Of a stretch of 64,000 nucleotides of DNA, positions 1 to 9,137 are shown one piece after another. Under the pieces are notes generated by a model. It made no database searches. It was not told the origin of the DNA and worked only from the letters and a program-made list of their open reading frames with translations. Source of the DNA: Leidyana gryllorum EB-2025a. Taxonomy: Eukaryota > Apicomplexa. The position numbers and the translations under genes are program-made. The first letter of the stretch is position 1, and every line of letters starts with the position of its first letter. The DNA lies in the NCBI GenBank assembly GCA_048772705.1, contig JBLWGC010000102.1, positions 1 to 64,000 on the forward strand, read 5' to 3'.

Positions 1-289
1 ATTGATCGTCAAATTCCTGTTCGGACGCGGGGTCGAAGGTCTGCTTGACCCTCAGTTGCTGGAACATCCGCGCAACCATGTCTGCGTCTCGTCTTCCTAG
101 TGCAGGGCGACCCCTGTCATCTTCGTCTATGGACTCGTAACCACTGTCCTCACTGTCAGAGGGCCCCGGACCCCACGGATCCCAGGTGGGTACACTTACT
201 CGCTGTTTCCCGGCAGATGCACCACTTTGAGTGGTTCTGGGAGTGCGAGGGCTTAAATGATACGTTTCTGGGTTATTAGCGTCGAGCAT
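1..289 (-). CDS. Hypothetical protein, partial (runs off left edge)
   Basis: An open frame starts at an ATG at 289 and stays open through about 96 codons to the window edge. The N-terminus begins MLDANNPETYHLSPRTPRTT and is Ser/Thr/Pro-rich. A strongly acidic Ser/Asp/Glu stretch follows at about residues 50-63, then a basic segment. I recognise no domain. It is divergent from the thioesterase-like gene, with 146 bp between the two ATGs, which probably act as a shared promoter region. A GTAAGT inside the frame near 200 could be a donor, so the last part may be intronic. Confidence 0.45.
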   Translation of the reverse strand, partial: MLDANNPETYHLSPRTPRTTQSGASAGKQRVSVPTWDPWGPGPSDSEDSGYESIDEDDRGRPALGRRDADMVARMFQQLRVKQTFDPASEQEFDDQ

Positions 290-435
290 CGTGGTCTAGC
301 TTCTGTCTTTTGCAAAACAATAAACTACCGCTACGGGTGTTACGTCTCTAGGGAGACGTTGTGTCTCTAGGAAGTTGTTACTTTCCTTTCACCTCTCAGA
401 CAGCATGCTGCCTTATCTGCACATTGTACCGAAAG

Positions 436-1260
436 ATGGGGAATACGACACTCTGTGTAGGTGGGGAGAAGATGGCTTTTGACTGATTCACGGTTCAGTT
501 GTCTTCCTGCACGGACTGGGCCAACAAGTCTCACTCTGGAAGCTAATGTTCGAATCGTGTTTCGAGAGCTCTTCACTTCCCAGGTGCAAAATCATCCTTC
601 CTCAAGCACCGTATATGAAGCCGAGCTACGTGAGTGTGTCAGGAGACGGCGGTGTTGAAAGTGACTCTGCAGTTCAAGATGCCCGAGGATGAACCAGCAT
701 GTCAACGATGGGCTTCCACTTTGCACTCAGAGATGCCTTGTTGGTACGATTTTTATGGGCCAGCGGGGATGGAGGACGAGAAGATTGATTGGAAAGGTAT
801 TGAGGAGTGTGGATCTAAGATCAACGAGATCATTGACAACGAGATCGAGAAGAACAGTGCAGTCCGCGGGCGCATTATTCTGGGGGGCTTTAGTCAAGGA
901 GGATCTCTCGTTCACTACCTGTTGGGAAGGTGTGACGTCGATCGACGTCACACTCCACCACTGTGTGCAGTGATCGCAAGTTCCTTCACACTTCCAGGTG
1001 TCAAAGGCGTGAGGGAGTGCCCAACTCTCATTGTGCAATACAAAGGTGGGTAGAGAGGCCAGCAGAATTAGAGTGAGCTCTCTCTGTTATCGTCAGATGA
1101 TCCAATGTTGCCACCAATTATACGGGAGAAAAATAGGAAAGCATTTCCTCACGCTCGAGTGATTGAGTGTGACGGGCATCGGCACGACTTGCCGCTGTGT
1201 GTGTGGCGAGACATTGTGATAAACGATTTCATCCGCCCAATCATAGATTCGCAACGCTGA
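436..1260 (+). CDS. Acyl-protein thioesterase / carboxylesterase-like serine hydrolase
   Basis: Four exons (436-454, 499-629, 673-1045, 1097-1260) give 228 aa; the introns are 44, 43 and 51 nt. The product is an alpha/beta-hydrolase of the acyl-protein thioesterase (LYPLA) family, which hydrolyses thioester-linked palmitate or small esters. After the tiny first exon comes the oxyanion strand VFLHGLG. Next are a typical ILPQAPY and MPCWYDFYG pair, the nucleophile elbow GFSQGG (Ser), and a C-terminal DGHRHDLP supplying the catalytic His. Length matches the family (about 220-235 aa). The start was chosen because the 19-nt first exon (MGNTTL) restores phase; MGN at the N-terminus could be myristoylated (inference). 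Exact substrate is unknown. Confidence 0.85.
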
Positions 1261-1868
1261 AGAAGGGTGGCATTTCGGTAGGATTGGTCGAGGATTGTTC
1301 TGAATTGTGAGACGGAGAATAAGAAGAGACATCATCATTCTAACTTTCTCTCTCATAGTATATTCGACTTTCAGCAGTCTCAGCAAACTTGATGATGATG
1401 ATGAGACACTTGCATATATATATATAGTAATAGTACTGCTAGCAAGCTTCCCACCGTGACCGAAGAGAAAGATGAACAATCATTGAGCCACGGGCGCGCT
1501 CGGTACAGGAAGCAATTCAAAACTCAAACAATATATGCCAGTAGCTCACTCAGGTACTCAACGCGCCCGAGGAACACTCTCTCTCTCCCTCCATCCGTCC
1601 ATTCATACATCAGTACTGAAATCCGGTCTGCTCACTTTCTCGCGACAAAAGTGGAGCAGCTGCTCGCCATCAAATTCAAAGAGACAAAAGGTAAACAGCA
1701 CCATTCAATGTGCGCAGACGTTGTTGTGTTCAACTACCCCCAGAATATCTGAGAACCGCTGTTGAGAGACTTTAGCCCCACCGTCTCTATTGATACAATA
1801 ATACCTTGTGCCCCAGAGCGCGCTCGTATAGAAAAAGCTGAAACCAACTCACTCGGCGGTAAGTCCTT
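1261..1868. other. Intergenic region without supported gene
   Basis: This stretch lies between two convergent genes. It contains a short TA dinucleotide run near 1410-1427 and AT-rich sequence. The longest open frames (for example on + at 1456-1752) are low in recognisable protein character and lack family matches. It probably holds the two 3' UTRs. Confidence 0.5.
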
Positions 1869-2381
1869 TCACAGCCTCAAGGATCGCATCATAACAACTG
1901 CCACCATACTGGCGAAAAGGATCTTCCGTTGATCCTCAATAACATCGAGATCATACCCCCAGCCTTGGCGGCGCGGTATCCGTTTGCAATCCAAAACAAC
2001 ATCACCCCCCTGATCCACCAGCCGGAAATTATACCGGAAGGCGTCGCCTTGAAGTTCCCAATCCATCAATTTGAGGCGGAACTGATCGACTGAAGACTTG
2101 GTGTAGCAGCATTTACGAGCACTCTTTTGAAACTGCGTCAAACTACCAACGCAGCTGTCAGCAGCGTAAAACTCGAAAGAGTCGTCGTCCTTTTCTATTC
2201 GTCCCACCCGACGCAGGTCAGACCCAAGTGCCAGAATGGTCCAATCCCCACCACTCGTTCGGTAGCGCACGAACATGTACAAAACTTCACCACACCTTAA
2301 ATCCCGCAGTATCCAGTCGGCTTCAGGATACGCTCTGGTAGAACACGATGCGTCATTCGGCTCCAATCTGGCTTGCAGCAT
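1869..2381 (-). CDS. LOR/tubby-like (scramblase-like) fold protein, short
   Basis: The 170-aa frame starts at the first in-frame ATG at 2381; the frame is open further upstream but without ATG. Alternating short beta-strand-like segments with aromatic residues end in a hydrophobic C-terminal segment (LFASMVAVVMM). This resembles the 12-stranded barrel plus buried helix of LURP-one-related/phospholipid scramblase proteins. The downstream neighbour at 2776-3612 has the same general pattern on the same strand, so the two may be an old tandem pair. The family call is pattern-based and uncertain. A missed upstream exon is possible because the N-terminus looks short. Confidence 0.45.
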   Translation of the reverse strand: MLQARLEPNDASCSTRAYPEADWILRDLRCGEVLYMFVRYRTSGGDWTILALGSDLRRVGRIEKDDDSFEFYAADSCVGSLTQFQKSARKCCYTKSSVDQFRLKLMDWELQGDAFRYNFRLVDQGGDVVLDCKRIPRRQGWGYDLDVIEDQRKILFASMVAVVMMRSLRL

Positions 2382-2775
2382 TTTGGGGCAAGTATCAATC
2401 TTTGATAAGTGGGGCTTCGATAAAGAAAAATTCCTATCATCAAGACCTATTATTCTAAGTAGCACCAGTGTTTGAATCGCCTGACAAGGGAAGTCGCGTT
2501 GCGATTAGAACAAAAAGCTCTATCGGTACATAATATATACCTTCCCCCTCCCAGCTTGAGAAGCGCATGAGATCGATCTGTGTAGTTAGTGAGTGAGTGG
2601 GCGAGTGAAGATCTTCCTGTATCTCTTTCTCCCTCCAGGCCCGATTTGCCTGGGAGCCGACTTTGGAGGACGTCTGGAGTATATTCTTGTAGCTGTACTC
2701 TTTCTCAGCCGTGAGAGACCCAAATCGATGTTTCGTCGACGTTTACCTGTGCTAGATACCTAAAATATGACAAAG
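2382..2775. other. Intergenic region between the two LOR-like genes
   Basis: About 390 bp without a convincing frame. It contains a short gtgagtgagtg-type repeat near 2588-2600, a motif that recurs elsewhere in the window. It presumably carries the 3' UTR of the 2776-3612 gene and the promoter of the shorter gene. Confidence 0.4.
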
Positions 2776-3612
2776 TCAATCAGCGATGAGCACAGCCGCG
2801 GTCGCCCACAGCTCACCCCAACGTTGCAGCGCAAGTCTACTCCAAGTGAATAACAAGAGGGCCAAATGGAATGATGGTTTGTGGTAGGAGCGCACTTTGA
2901 ATGTCTCTCTTAGACCTACATTGCACCTGTCTGTTCTCAACAGTAGATATCCTTCGATATCTCTGACTTCATACATCCAATGGAATGGATCACATACGAT
3001 TGTCCATCCTTTGACATTGATTTGCACGGGGTATGGTTTCTGCCGCCCTGGTGTTTGCATCGCGGTTCCAACTTGTTCTTCGCCAATGAAGAAAGTGTAG
3101 TTGTTGGGAGCTTTCCAAGTACGGGCGGTGACTTGTCCGATTTGTTGGCCACCTTTGCTCATCATGATCACTTTTTGCGGTCGGCGCTTTATCACATACA
3201 TCTCTGTACCCTTCTGAGTGATCAGAGCGCCTCCTCTGAACCGGAAACGGAGGTCGTACTCCTCCTCAGGGACCGACGGATTTCCCACAACGGGTTGGTT
3301 TGAAGCGGTCGAAGGCAGCATAGGAATCTTCAACCCGTTCAATTGAGGCTGCGGTGTCACCAAATACGCGACCAGAGGAACAGGATACCCGGGCAGGGTG
3401 TCCGCCCATCCAGCGCTCTGCAAATACAAAGGGCCGTTCTCACTCATGTACACCACAGGAGGGAAGCTCAGCGGGCATTCTGGCGGCGGAACGCCATGAT
3501 CTATTGGGTAGGCCGCGGCGGCATTCGGGGGAGGAGCCGGTGGGGTGGTGGTCACGTGAACGATAGTTGTCGGAGTGGGAGGAGGTGATTGCAGTTCAGA
3601 GTAGTCTGCCAT
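2776..3612 (-). CDS. Proline-rich LOR/scramblase-like protein
   Basis: A single exon of 278 aa from ATG 3612. The first 60 residues are Pro/Thr-rich and disordered, like the N-terminal tail of phospholipid scramblases. The middle (about residues 115-245) is beta-rich: RFRFRGGALI, IGQVTARTWKAPNNYTF, IVCDPFHWMYEVRDIEG. The C-terminus ends in a hydrophobic amphipathic segment (LALLLFTWSRLALQRW). This order fits the LURP-one-related/scramblase barrel with a C-terminal helix. Calcium-binding or palmitoylation motifs typical of animal scramblases are not evident, so lipid scrambling is not claimed. Confidence 0.55.
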   Translation of the reverse strand: MADYSELQSPPPTPTTIVHVTTTPPAPPPNAAAAYPIDHGVPPPECPLSFPPVVYMSENGPLYLQSAGWADTLPGYPVPLVAYLVTPQPQLNGLKIPMLPSTASNQPVVGNPSVPEEEYDLRFRFRGGALITQKGTEMYVIKRRPQKVIMMSKGGQQIGQVTARTWKAPNNYTFFIGEEQVGTAMQTPGRQKPYPVQINVKGWTIVCDPFHWMYEVRDIEGYLLLRTDRCNVGLRETFKVRSYHKPSFHLALLLFTWSRLALQRWGELWATAAVLIAD

Positions 3613-3997
3613 TCTATTGACTGATCAACAAAAAAAGGCTTTTTTTTTCGCCCCGAATTTTTCAAGTGAGGAGGGGCAGAGCGAAGGGCTCGATTGAAGA
3701 GCACTTCAGATCTTCACCGTCGGGGAGGACAAAGACTCGAATTAATGGGCTGGACGGATCTCCACGTCTTGTCATTGATATCTATTGTCGTTGGGGGGGT
3801 CGCGCACTACACAGCGACTCGCACACTGAAAAGGAGGCTCAGGTCACACCTGTAAGCGGATTAAATCCTGGTGTGTTCCATCGAGAGCCGAGATAGTCAC
3901 ACTGTGGAAGTCAGACTGGGGGGAAGATCGTTCCTGAGTCTCTCCTCAATGTCTTCGTCCAATTGCCATTACGTCGGGTGGAGTGGTTTATGGTTAC
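3613..3997. other. Intergenic region without supported gene
   Basis: A 385-bp gap between two minus-strand genes. An A-rich/T-rich block sits immediately upstream of the scramblase-like ATG (about 3629-3650). The short + frame at 3666-3896 has no family features. I see nothing else. Confidence 0.45.
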
Positions 3998-4843
3998 TTA
4001 ACGTTTGCTGTGGTGTTTCTGCTTGTAGGTTTTGACAGGGGCGGTTTTCTTGGACTTGTGTTTTGACCCGGAGCCAACTTCACTGACTGAGGCGGAAGGA
4101 GTGTTGTCCTCCTGAGCTGCCGGTGTATCCTCCAGATCGCGCCAGTCGCGGAAAACCCTTTGACGGATGAATTTAAGTGTGGCCAGACTCCTCTTGATGT
4201 CGATCTGATATGAAGGCGCACGTTTTCCAATGGGAGGGGGGTTACTTTGATCACTTACCATTGCACGATGGAGATGAGAGTCTTCGGGTGTTTCAGCTAT
4301 ACACTCTTCCCACTTCATCTGTTTCAGTATTCTGTCGACGTTTGACGTCTCCTCTCGCATCACAGTCGGCAGCCAGGACCACGCTAAGGTACTTATGGTA
4401 CTCACGTCCACTATACGGTAGTGAAGATGTTCCACGAGGCGCGGCATCTCCTTCTTGAGGAACTGGAGGTCCACATGGACTGAACTACCAGCGAGATATC
4501 CATTGCTTTGTTCCGGGACGTATCCCTTGACATATTTAAGAATCTCGTCTTCAGCTTGCTGTATGGTGGTGGTGGATTTCTGCATCTCCTCGTATAAGCC
4601 ATTGAGAGCGAATGTGGTCTGACACCATGGCGATAGGTCCTCGGGGGCTGTTTTGATAATGATGTTTGGTCCCTGTTCGATACGGTGCAGGCGCAAGTCC
4701 GAAATGACGACGGCGATTTCAACAATGGTGTCTTTCTTGGGGTCCAGTCCCGTTAACTCCAAATCGATCCACACTAATGCGTTTCTGGGGAACCGCTGAT
4801 AAACTATCTGATGCGTAACAGCACCGTCATCGGACGACCCCAT
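3998..4843 (-). CDS. Oligoribonuclease (DEDDh 3'-5' exoribonuclease, REXO2/Orn)
   Basis: This enzyme degrades 2-5-nt RNA oligomers to mononucleotides, often in mitochondria. Visible family motifs are WIDLELTG with the first acidic pair (Asp27, Glu29 from ATG 4843), LSPWCQ, then HLHYRIVDVST and the terminal HRAM/IDIKRSL segment. An intron of 54 nt (4205-4258, GTAAGT..CAG) lies inside the open frame. It is a multiple of three and has no stop, so it hides as 18 extra residues between HRAM and IDIKRSL. Removing it restores the family spacing. The C-terminus carries an extra basic Ser/Lys-rich tail of about 50 residues absent from bacterial Orn. It lies only 20 bp downstream of the stop of the membrane-protein gene on the same strand. 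Confidence 0.93.
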   Translation of the reverse strand: MGSSDDGAVTHQIVYQRFPRNALVWIDLELTGLDPKKDTIVEIAVVISDLRLHRIEQGPNIIIKTAPEDLSPWCQTTFALNGLYEEMQKSTTTIQQAEDEILKYVKGYVPEQSNGYLAGSSVHVDLQFLKKEMPRLVEHLHYRIVDVSTISTLAWSWLPTVMREETSNVDRILKQMKWEECIAETPEDSHLHRAMVSDQSNPPPIGKRAPSYQIDIKRSLATLKFIRQRVFRDWRDLEDTPAAQEDNTPSASVSEVGSGSKHKSKKTAPVKTYKQKHHSKR

Positions 4844-4863
4844 AGTATTAGCCTAAAAAAAAC
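4844..4863 (-). promoter_or_regulatory. 20-bp intercistronic junction with T-tract and AG
   Basis: Read on the minus strand, the stop of the upstream membrane-protein gene is followed by G, eight T and AG, then nine bases to the oligoribonuclease ATG. A pyrimidine tract plus AG in so short a gap looks like a 3' splice site. It would fit spliced-leader trans-splicing, which is known in dinoflagellates and perkinsids. No leader RNA gene is in the window, so this is inference. Confidence 0.4.
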
Positions 4864-5840
4864 CTAAGGTAGTGGCGGAGGAGGTGTCTGCATTATCAAC
4901 CACGGGGAACTCCCAGGTCGCAATTGATAGGTGTTGGAATCTGGCGAGGTCGTGGTGATGGGGTCTATGACTGTGTAGCTTCCCCGCAATGTCAATGACC
5001 GCTCGCCCCGCTGCACACGCTTCCAGAAACTCCAAACATAGTACTGTATCCAACTGGTAAACATCACCAGAATGGCGCAGTACAGAAGAGAGAAGAAGAC
5101 GATGAAAGCCCTGTTAGACAGATAGACACACACGATTGTGAACCTTACACTGCTGCTTCTACAACGCCGTCTGGTAGATCTTGGGCAAACTCAGGGCGAG
5201 CCTGTTTCAACAGAGAATCTTCCTCCCCCGTTCTTGTTCCTACCGAGGGGATGATGGTCGCCGCCACTATTGACAGAATGAGGGCCGGCAGTAGCTGCAG
5301 TACTCCCCAACCCAACCATCCCCAAATAATCTTCCAAGCCATCACAGCTGGTTCCACTGTCACAGTTGCCGCAGCTGAGTGCCACCCACGTATAGAAAGA
5401 CAATCGACCGATCTCACCTCGCCAGGCGTACGTGCCGGCGGCCAATGCGAATACAACACTGGGAATCCCCAGAACGAAATGTACTACGGAGAACGACTTG
5501 CGGTTCTCATGATGCACCAGCCAGGGTTCGAAAGCCCCATTCAGCACACTGAGGCCTTGTAAAATCCCCATCGCCTAGCGAGCTATTGTACACATGGGCA
5601 CACGCGTTGAGCACTCACTAGGCAGCTGGCGCCGATAACATATAAGCCGAACTGAAGAGGGCAGCACCATAAGAACCGTTTTGCTGGTCTTAGAACTATG
5701 CATCCTGCGTGTGAACACTTTATCAGCAGTAACTGTACCAAATTACCGATGAACTTCTCGGAGTAGTCGTTGGGTGGGTTCACAGTTGCATTGGGAGTTT
5801 CAGATGGATTAGGTTGAAGAGGGATAACAAGAGAAGCCAT
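4864..5840 (-). CDS. Four-pass membrane protein, unknown function
   Basis: Five exons (5747-5840, 5619-5704, 5418-5574, 5149-5374, 4864-5110) join in phase to 269 aa; introns are 42, 44, 43 and 38 nt. Four hydrophobic segments are seen: around residues 40-60 (LWCCPLQFGLYVIGASC), 85-108, 125-150 (GWGVLQLLPALILSIVAA) and 188-212 (AFIVFFSLLYCAILVMF). The C-terminal 50 residues are hydrophilic and end in a short polyproline run. No family is recognised; the four-helix layout with a cytosolic tail recalls tetraspan-type vesicle proteins, but no diagnostic CCG loop is present. The start codon is 43 bp from that of the divergent 5884 gene. Confidence 0.75.
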
Positions 5841-5883
5841 GTGATTTTATGACTCCATTCCTCAATGCACCTGCATGTGACCT

Positions 5884-7839
5884 ATGCAGAGGTCGGCCAA
5901 CCCTCGTCGTCCCCATTCTCCTCGCGGTGGCTCCTCCCAACAGAGGGCCCCGGATCCTAGTCTACGGGCGAGACGGGCTCTGCCCTCACGCTCGGCCAGC
6001 CGCGAGGTCAACCGCTCCCAGGCCCCACGTGGACAACGACAAGGACCCTTAGAACGCCGACTGTCCTCAAGCGCTGGCCAACAGTCTCCATCACCCCGGC
6101 GGATACCGTCTCCCCGAGGACAGCCGCCCGCCACCCTGCACCCCCAAAGATCCAAAGAGACCACCACACGCAACAAGACTACGACACAGCAGAAGGCTAA
6201 TGTTGCTCGAAAGGCCTCAGATCGCTCGACTGCCGGAAGTACGGCCCCCGCGAAGAAACCTTCCGGATCAGACCGACATCGACTCACTTCGAGCAAAGCA
6301 CCCGCTCCGCCCGCCAAGGTTGGGCACAAAGATGTACCAAAGAAACCCGCACCCCCGCCACATCTGTCCAAGTCTTTGGGTACCAAAAAGTCGCTCAAGG
6401 CTCTCCCTCCAACGACTGAGGCGCCAAAAGCTCCAAAGAGACTCACTATTCCTCCACGACGGGAGTCGAGGAAAGACGCCCGCTCGCTCTCCAAGCCGCC
6501 CGCGCCCGGGATGTCGCCCAAAGTACCAACTCCGCCGTCCCACAGAATACAAAAGATGGCGAAAGACGGGCCGGGGCTCGGCGCGGGCACTGAGGACAGA
6601 CGACAAAAGCTGAGTGAAATCCTCTTTGTCATGGGGGAAGACGACATTGCGAAAGTGATCGAAAGATTAGAGCTGCAACGGGATGGAAAAGCGGGAGTTG
6701 GGCCAAAACCCCCCGCGTACGCCGCGATGGACACTGCTTCAGTGGTATCCAGTGAGGTTCCTGAAACGGACACTGGAAGTATGGGAGAGTTGCGTCAAAA
6801 AGTGGCCGTATCTCAACAGCTGCGTGGCCTCTCTGCCTGGCCAGGCGTCGGGACTGTAACGCTTCCGAATCGTCTCAAGATGGCTCCGCCCGGTGTCTAC
6901 TTTGACGAGAATCTCGTCAGGACGAGTCCCTGTTACCCGTTGGAAATCGACAAAGCGTTGATGAAAGTGGGCCCCTTCGCCGTGGGCGAGGCTAAAGCTT
7001 GTCTGGATGACCTTCAAGCCACACTGCTCAACTTTTACAACAAAGTGTACAGTATCGAGCCCGACCTCCCGGTGGAGTGGCAACTGGAACAGCTCAAAAG
7101 ACACTTCTATCCCTCTCCGGCGCCGATAAGTCCACCAGCCGGGAACTTTGTCGGACAGGGGGAGGATCTGAGCAAACTGGCGGGAGCCCTCCCGCCCCCG
7201 TTCCCGAATCAGTTGAACGGGTCCAAAAAGGCTCCCAACAATTACAGCAAAGTATCGCCGAATCAAGCAATGCTCCCACCGGTCCTTCCAGCCGCCGCCA
7301 TTGATGCCGCCAACCGGCCCCCCAAGCGCATAATGTTGGAGGTGAAAGAGGGAGACGACGGGGAGCCCGGTGCACCGAATACACCACACTTTGCAGCCGA
7401 TCCCAATGAGGATAAGAAGAAAGCTGTTGGGGTTCCGGGTAGTGGAACAGCCCAACAGCTTCGGGATGCCGATCGACGAGATCCCGGCCAAGTGGTTCAG
7501 AGTGTTGAAGATGCAATCAAAGATCTTCAGGAACTGGCAGACACCAATGCCAAACAGGTTTTGAAACTGCACAGAGAGTTACGAAAAGAGTTGGGGGACG
7601 CGTCGTCCACGAACTGGTGGAGAGATAAAGTACCACACGGGCTTAAGAGACCAAAGTACTATTCCGAATCGTACAGATTAGGACACCTGAACGAGCTCGA
7701 AGAGCACGTTGAGACATTGTATCGCAACCTCAATGTTCAGGCACAATGGAACGAGTCAAAAATCCGCCTGCTGAGAGACAAACTAACATTGCTCCAAAAC
7801 GATCAAAGATCTGTGGACGATCCTCGGTCAGCGTTGTGA
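5884..7839 (+). CDS. Basic proline-rich disordered protein with C-terminal coiled coil
   Basis: One uninterrupted frame of 651 aa from ATG 5884. Residues 1-230 are Arg/Ser/Pro/Lys-rich and probably disordered, like microtubule- or nucleic-acid-binding tails. Around 235-260 a helical segment (ILFVMGEDDIAKVIERLEL) appears, followed by another helical block near 350-400. Residues 535-640 are strongly helical with heptad character (VQSVEDAIKDLQELADTNAK and beyond). No named family is recognised. Its last 12 bp (7828-7839) overlap the last codons of the convergent Aat-like gene. Confidence 0.68.
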   Translation: MQRSANPRRPHSPRGGSSQQRAPDPSLRARRALPSRSASREVNRSQAPRGQRQGPLERRLSSSAGQQSPSPRRIPSPRGQPPATLHPQRSKETTTRNKTTTQQKANVARKASDRSTAGSTAPAKKPSGSDRHRLTSSKAPAPPAKVGHKDVPKKPAPPPHLSKSLGTKKSLKALPPTTEAPKAPKRLTIPPRRESRKDARSLSKPPAPGMSPKVPTPPSHRIQKMAKDGPGLGAGTEDRRQKLSEILFVMGEDDIAKVIERLELQRDGKAGVGPKPPAYAAMDTASVVSSEVPETDTGSMGELRQKVAVSQQLRGLSAWPGVGTVTLPNRLKMAPPGVYFDENLVRTSPCYPLEIDKALMKVGPFAVGEAKACLDDLQATLLNFYNKVYSIEPDLPVEWQLEQLKRHFYPSPAPISPPAGNFVGQGEDLSKLAGALPPPFPNQLNGSKKAPNNYSKVSPNQAMLPPVLPAAAIDAANRPPKRIMLEVKEGDDGEPGAPNTPHFAADPNEDKKKAVGVPGSGTAQQLRDADRRDPGQVVQSVEDAIKDLQELADTNAKQVLKLHRELRKELGDASSTNWWRDKVPHGLKRPKYYSESYRLGHLNELEEHVETLYRNLNVQAQWNESKIRLLRDKLTLLQNDQRSVDDPRSAL

Positions 7840-9118
7840 GGAGGATCTCTGCAGCAGGCCAAAGGCACTGACACTGTCGTTCAAGCTGAATTGAGGCCGA
7901 GGAGAGGAGGCCAATTTGGAAAATGTATCTACAAAGACGTGACGAGGAACCTTTGACCCTCCACGCTCCAATTTGTACGGCAGCGCCATACCGAGATCCC
8001 AGATGCCAAAACCCTCTTCTCTGAGGAAATTCTCCAAACATTCCATCTGTACATTCCCGGATTGATTGACATTGTGGTACCCCGTCAGCGACGTATATAC
8101 TTTTCCGCATACCACTGTTGAGGAGAATCAAAGAGTTCCAAGGAGAAATTTCTCACCTCCTATCTCGCCGGCTATGAGTTCATCTGAAGCCGAGTCGTAC
8201 ACTTCCACGCTGTGAATGGTGGCCGGCCCACTCTGCCGTTGATGCCACATCTCCCACATCACAGCCAAGGGACCATAGACCCACGTGGAGTCACTGTGGT
8301 AATTCTGCACCCCTTGGAGAACGTCGCGGAAGGCGTGATCAATTCTGAAAGACATCTTTTTGGACGCTTTCAACACTGATCGTCTCAGAGATTTCCGTGG
8401 TTTGCTCAAATCCTGTATGCAGCGAGTAGAATGCAGCTTATATTCCAGACCAATCCAGGAAACTGTACTCGAAGATCGTTGAGAGGAAAGGTTAGATCGC
8501 CAGAGGCAGACTTGACTTACCTGTGTGAGCAGCCAAACGAAACACGCTCCTCGGGGCGCTCATAATCAAGTAGCCCAGAGAGTGAGCGGTAATGAAGTGA
8601 TTGAGATCATAATCAACCGAATGTATAAACTCGGGTAGATATTTAGTGAATCCGTCGTCTTCGTCGTCAGATTCCTCGCCCTCGTCCTCGTCGCTCTCAG
8701 TGTCGCCCCCAGTCGGGGTGGTGGGTGACATAACATTTGCGTCTTCGACAGAGTCAGCTGGCTGGATGGGGATGATTACTTTGCTGTTTTCATCTCCCTT
8801 CCAGTTCGCGAGACTCTCCCCGGCCATATCCTCACGTAAGCTGACGAGATCAGTGTGTCTGGTTATGCCTTGCGGGGCGTGTTTGAGAAGCAGCATCAAA
8901 GCAACTCTCTGTGCCGTGTCATTGATGTTATCCAGAACCCAAATGTTGGCCTTCTCCAAAGTATTGCTCAGGCTGTCCTCCAAGGGGAGCTGGGGAGGGG
9001 TGAAAACGCATTCTACAGTGGTGGCAGTGGGAAATTTGGCTTCAAGATGGCTGGCCAGGGCACTAATATCTAGACGGTAGCGTTTGGCGTCGGGAGACGG
9101 TGGGTCAGGAGAGCTCAT
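7828..9118 (-). CDS. Leucyl/phenylalanyl-tRNA-protein transferase-like (Aat/ATEL1 type)
   Basis: Three exons (8521-9118, 8157-8462, 7828-8114; introns 58 and 42 nt) encode 396 aa. Aat enzymes move an amino acid from aminoacyl-tRNA to a protein N-terminus, creating an N-degron. Family features: a tRNA-binding segment running into KLHSTRCIQDLSKPRKSLRR, then FRDVLQGV, GPLAVMWEMWHQRQ, IHSVEVYDSASDELIAGEIG, and a C-terminal FLREEGFGIWDLGM. The N-terminal 130 residues are acidic and novel, with a long Asp/Glu/Ser run. The ATG at 9118 is preferred over a non-ATG frame start upstream because it lies after the frataxin stop. Plasmodium has an Aat-like enzyme (ATEL1) with altered amino-acid specificity, so which residue this one transfers is open. 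Confidence 0.85.
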
Positions 9119-9137
9119 GACTGACTCTCTGGCTGTC

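Noticed and set aside
4430-4460. Short intron in oligoribonuclease at the DVSTI segment
   Set aside because: Keeping the bases preserves the family alignment; the apparent GTGAGT is coding (Val-Ser).
5862-6773. 303-codon minus frame
   Set aside because: Antisense to the Pro/Arg-rich N-terminus of the 5884 gene; no start context or family features.
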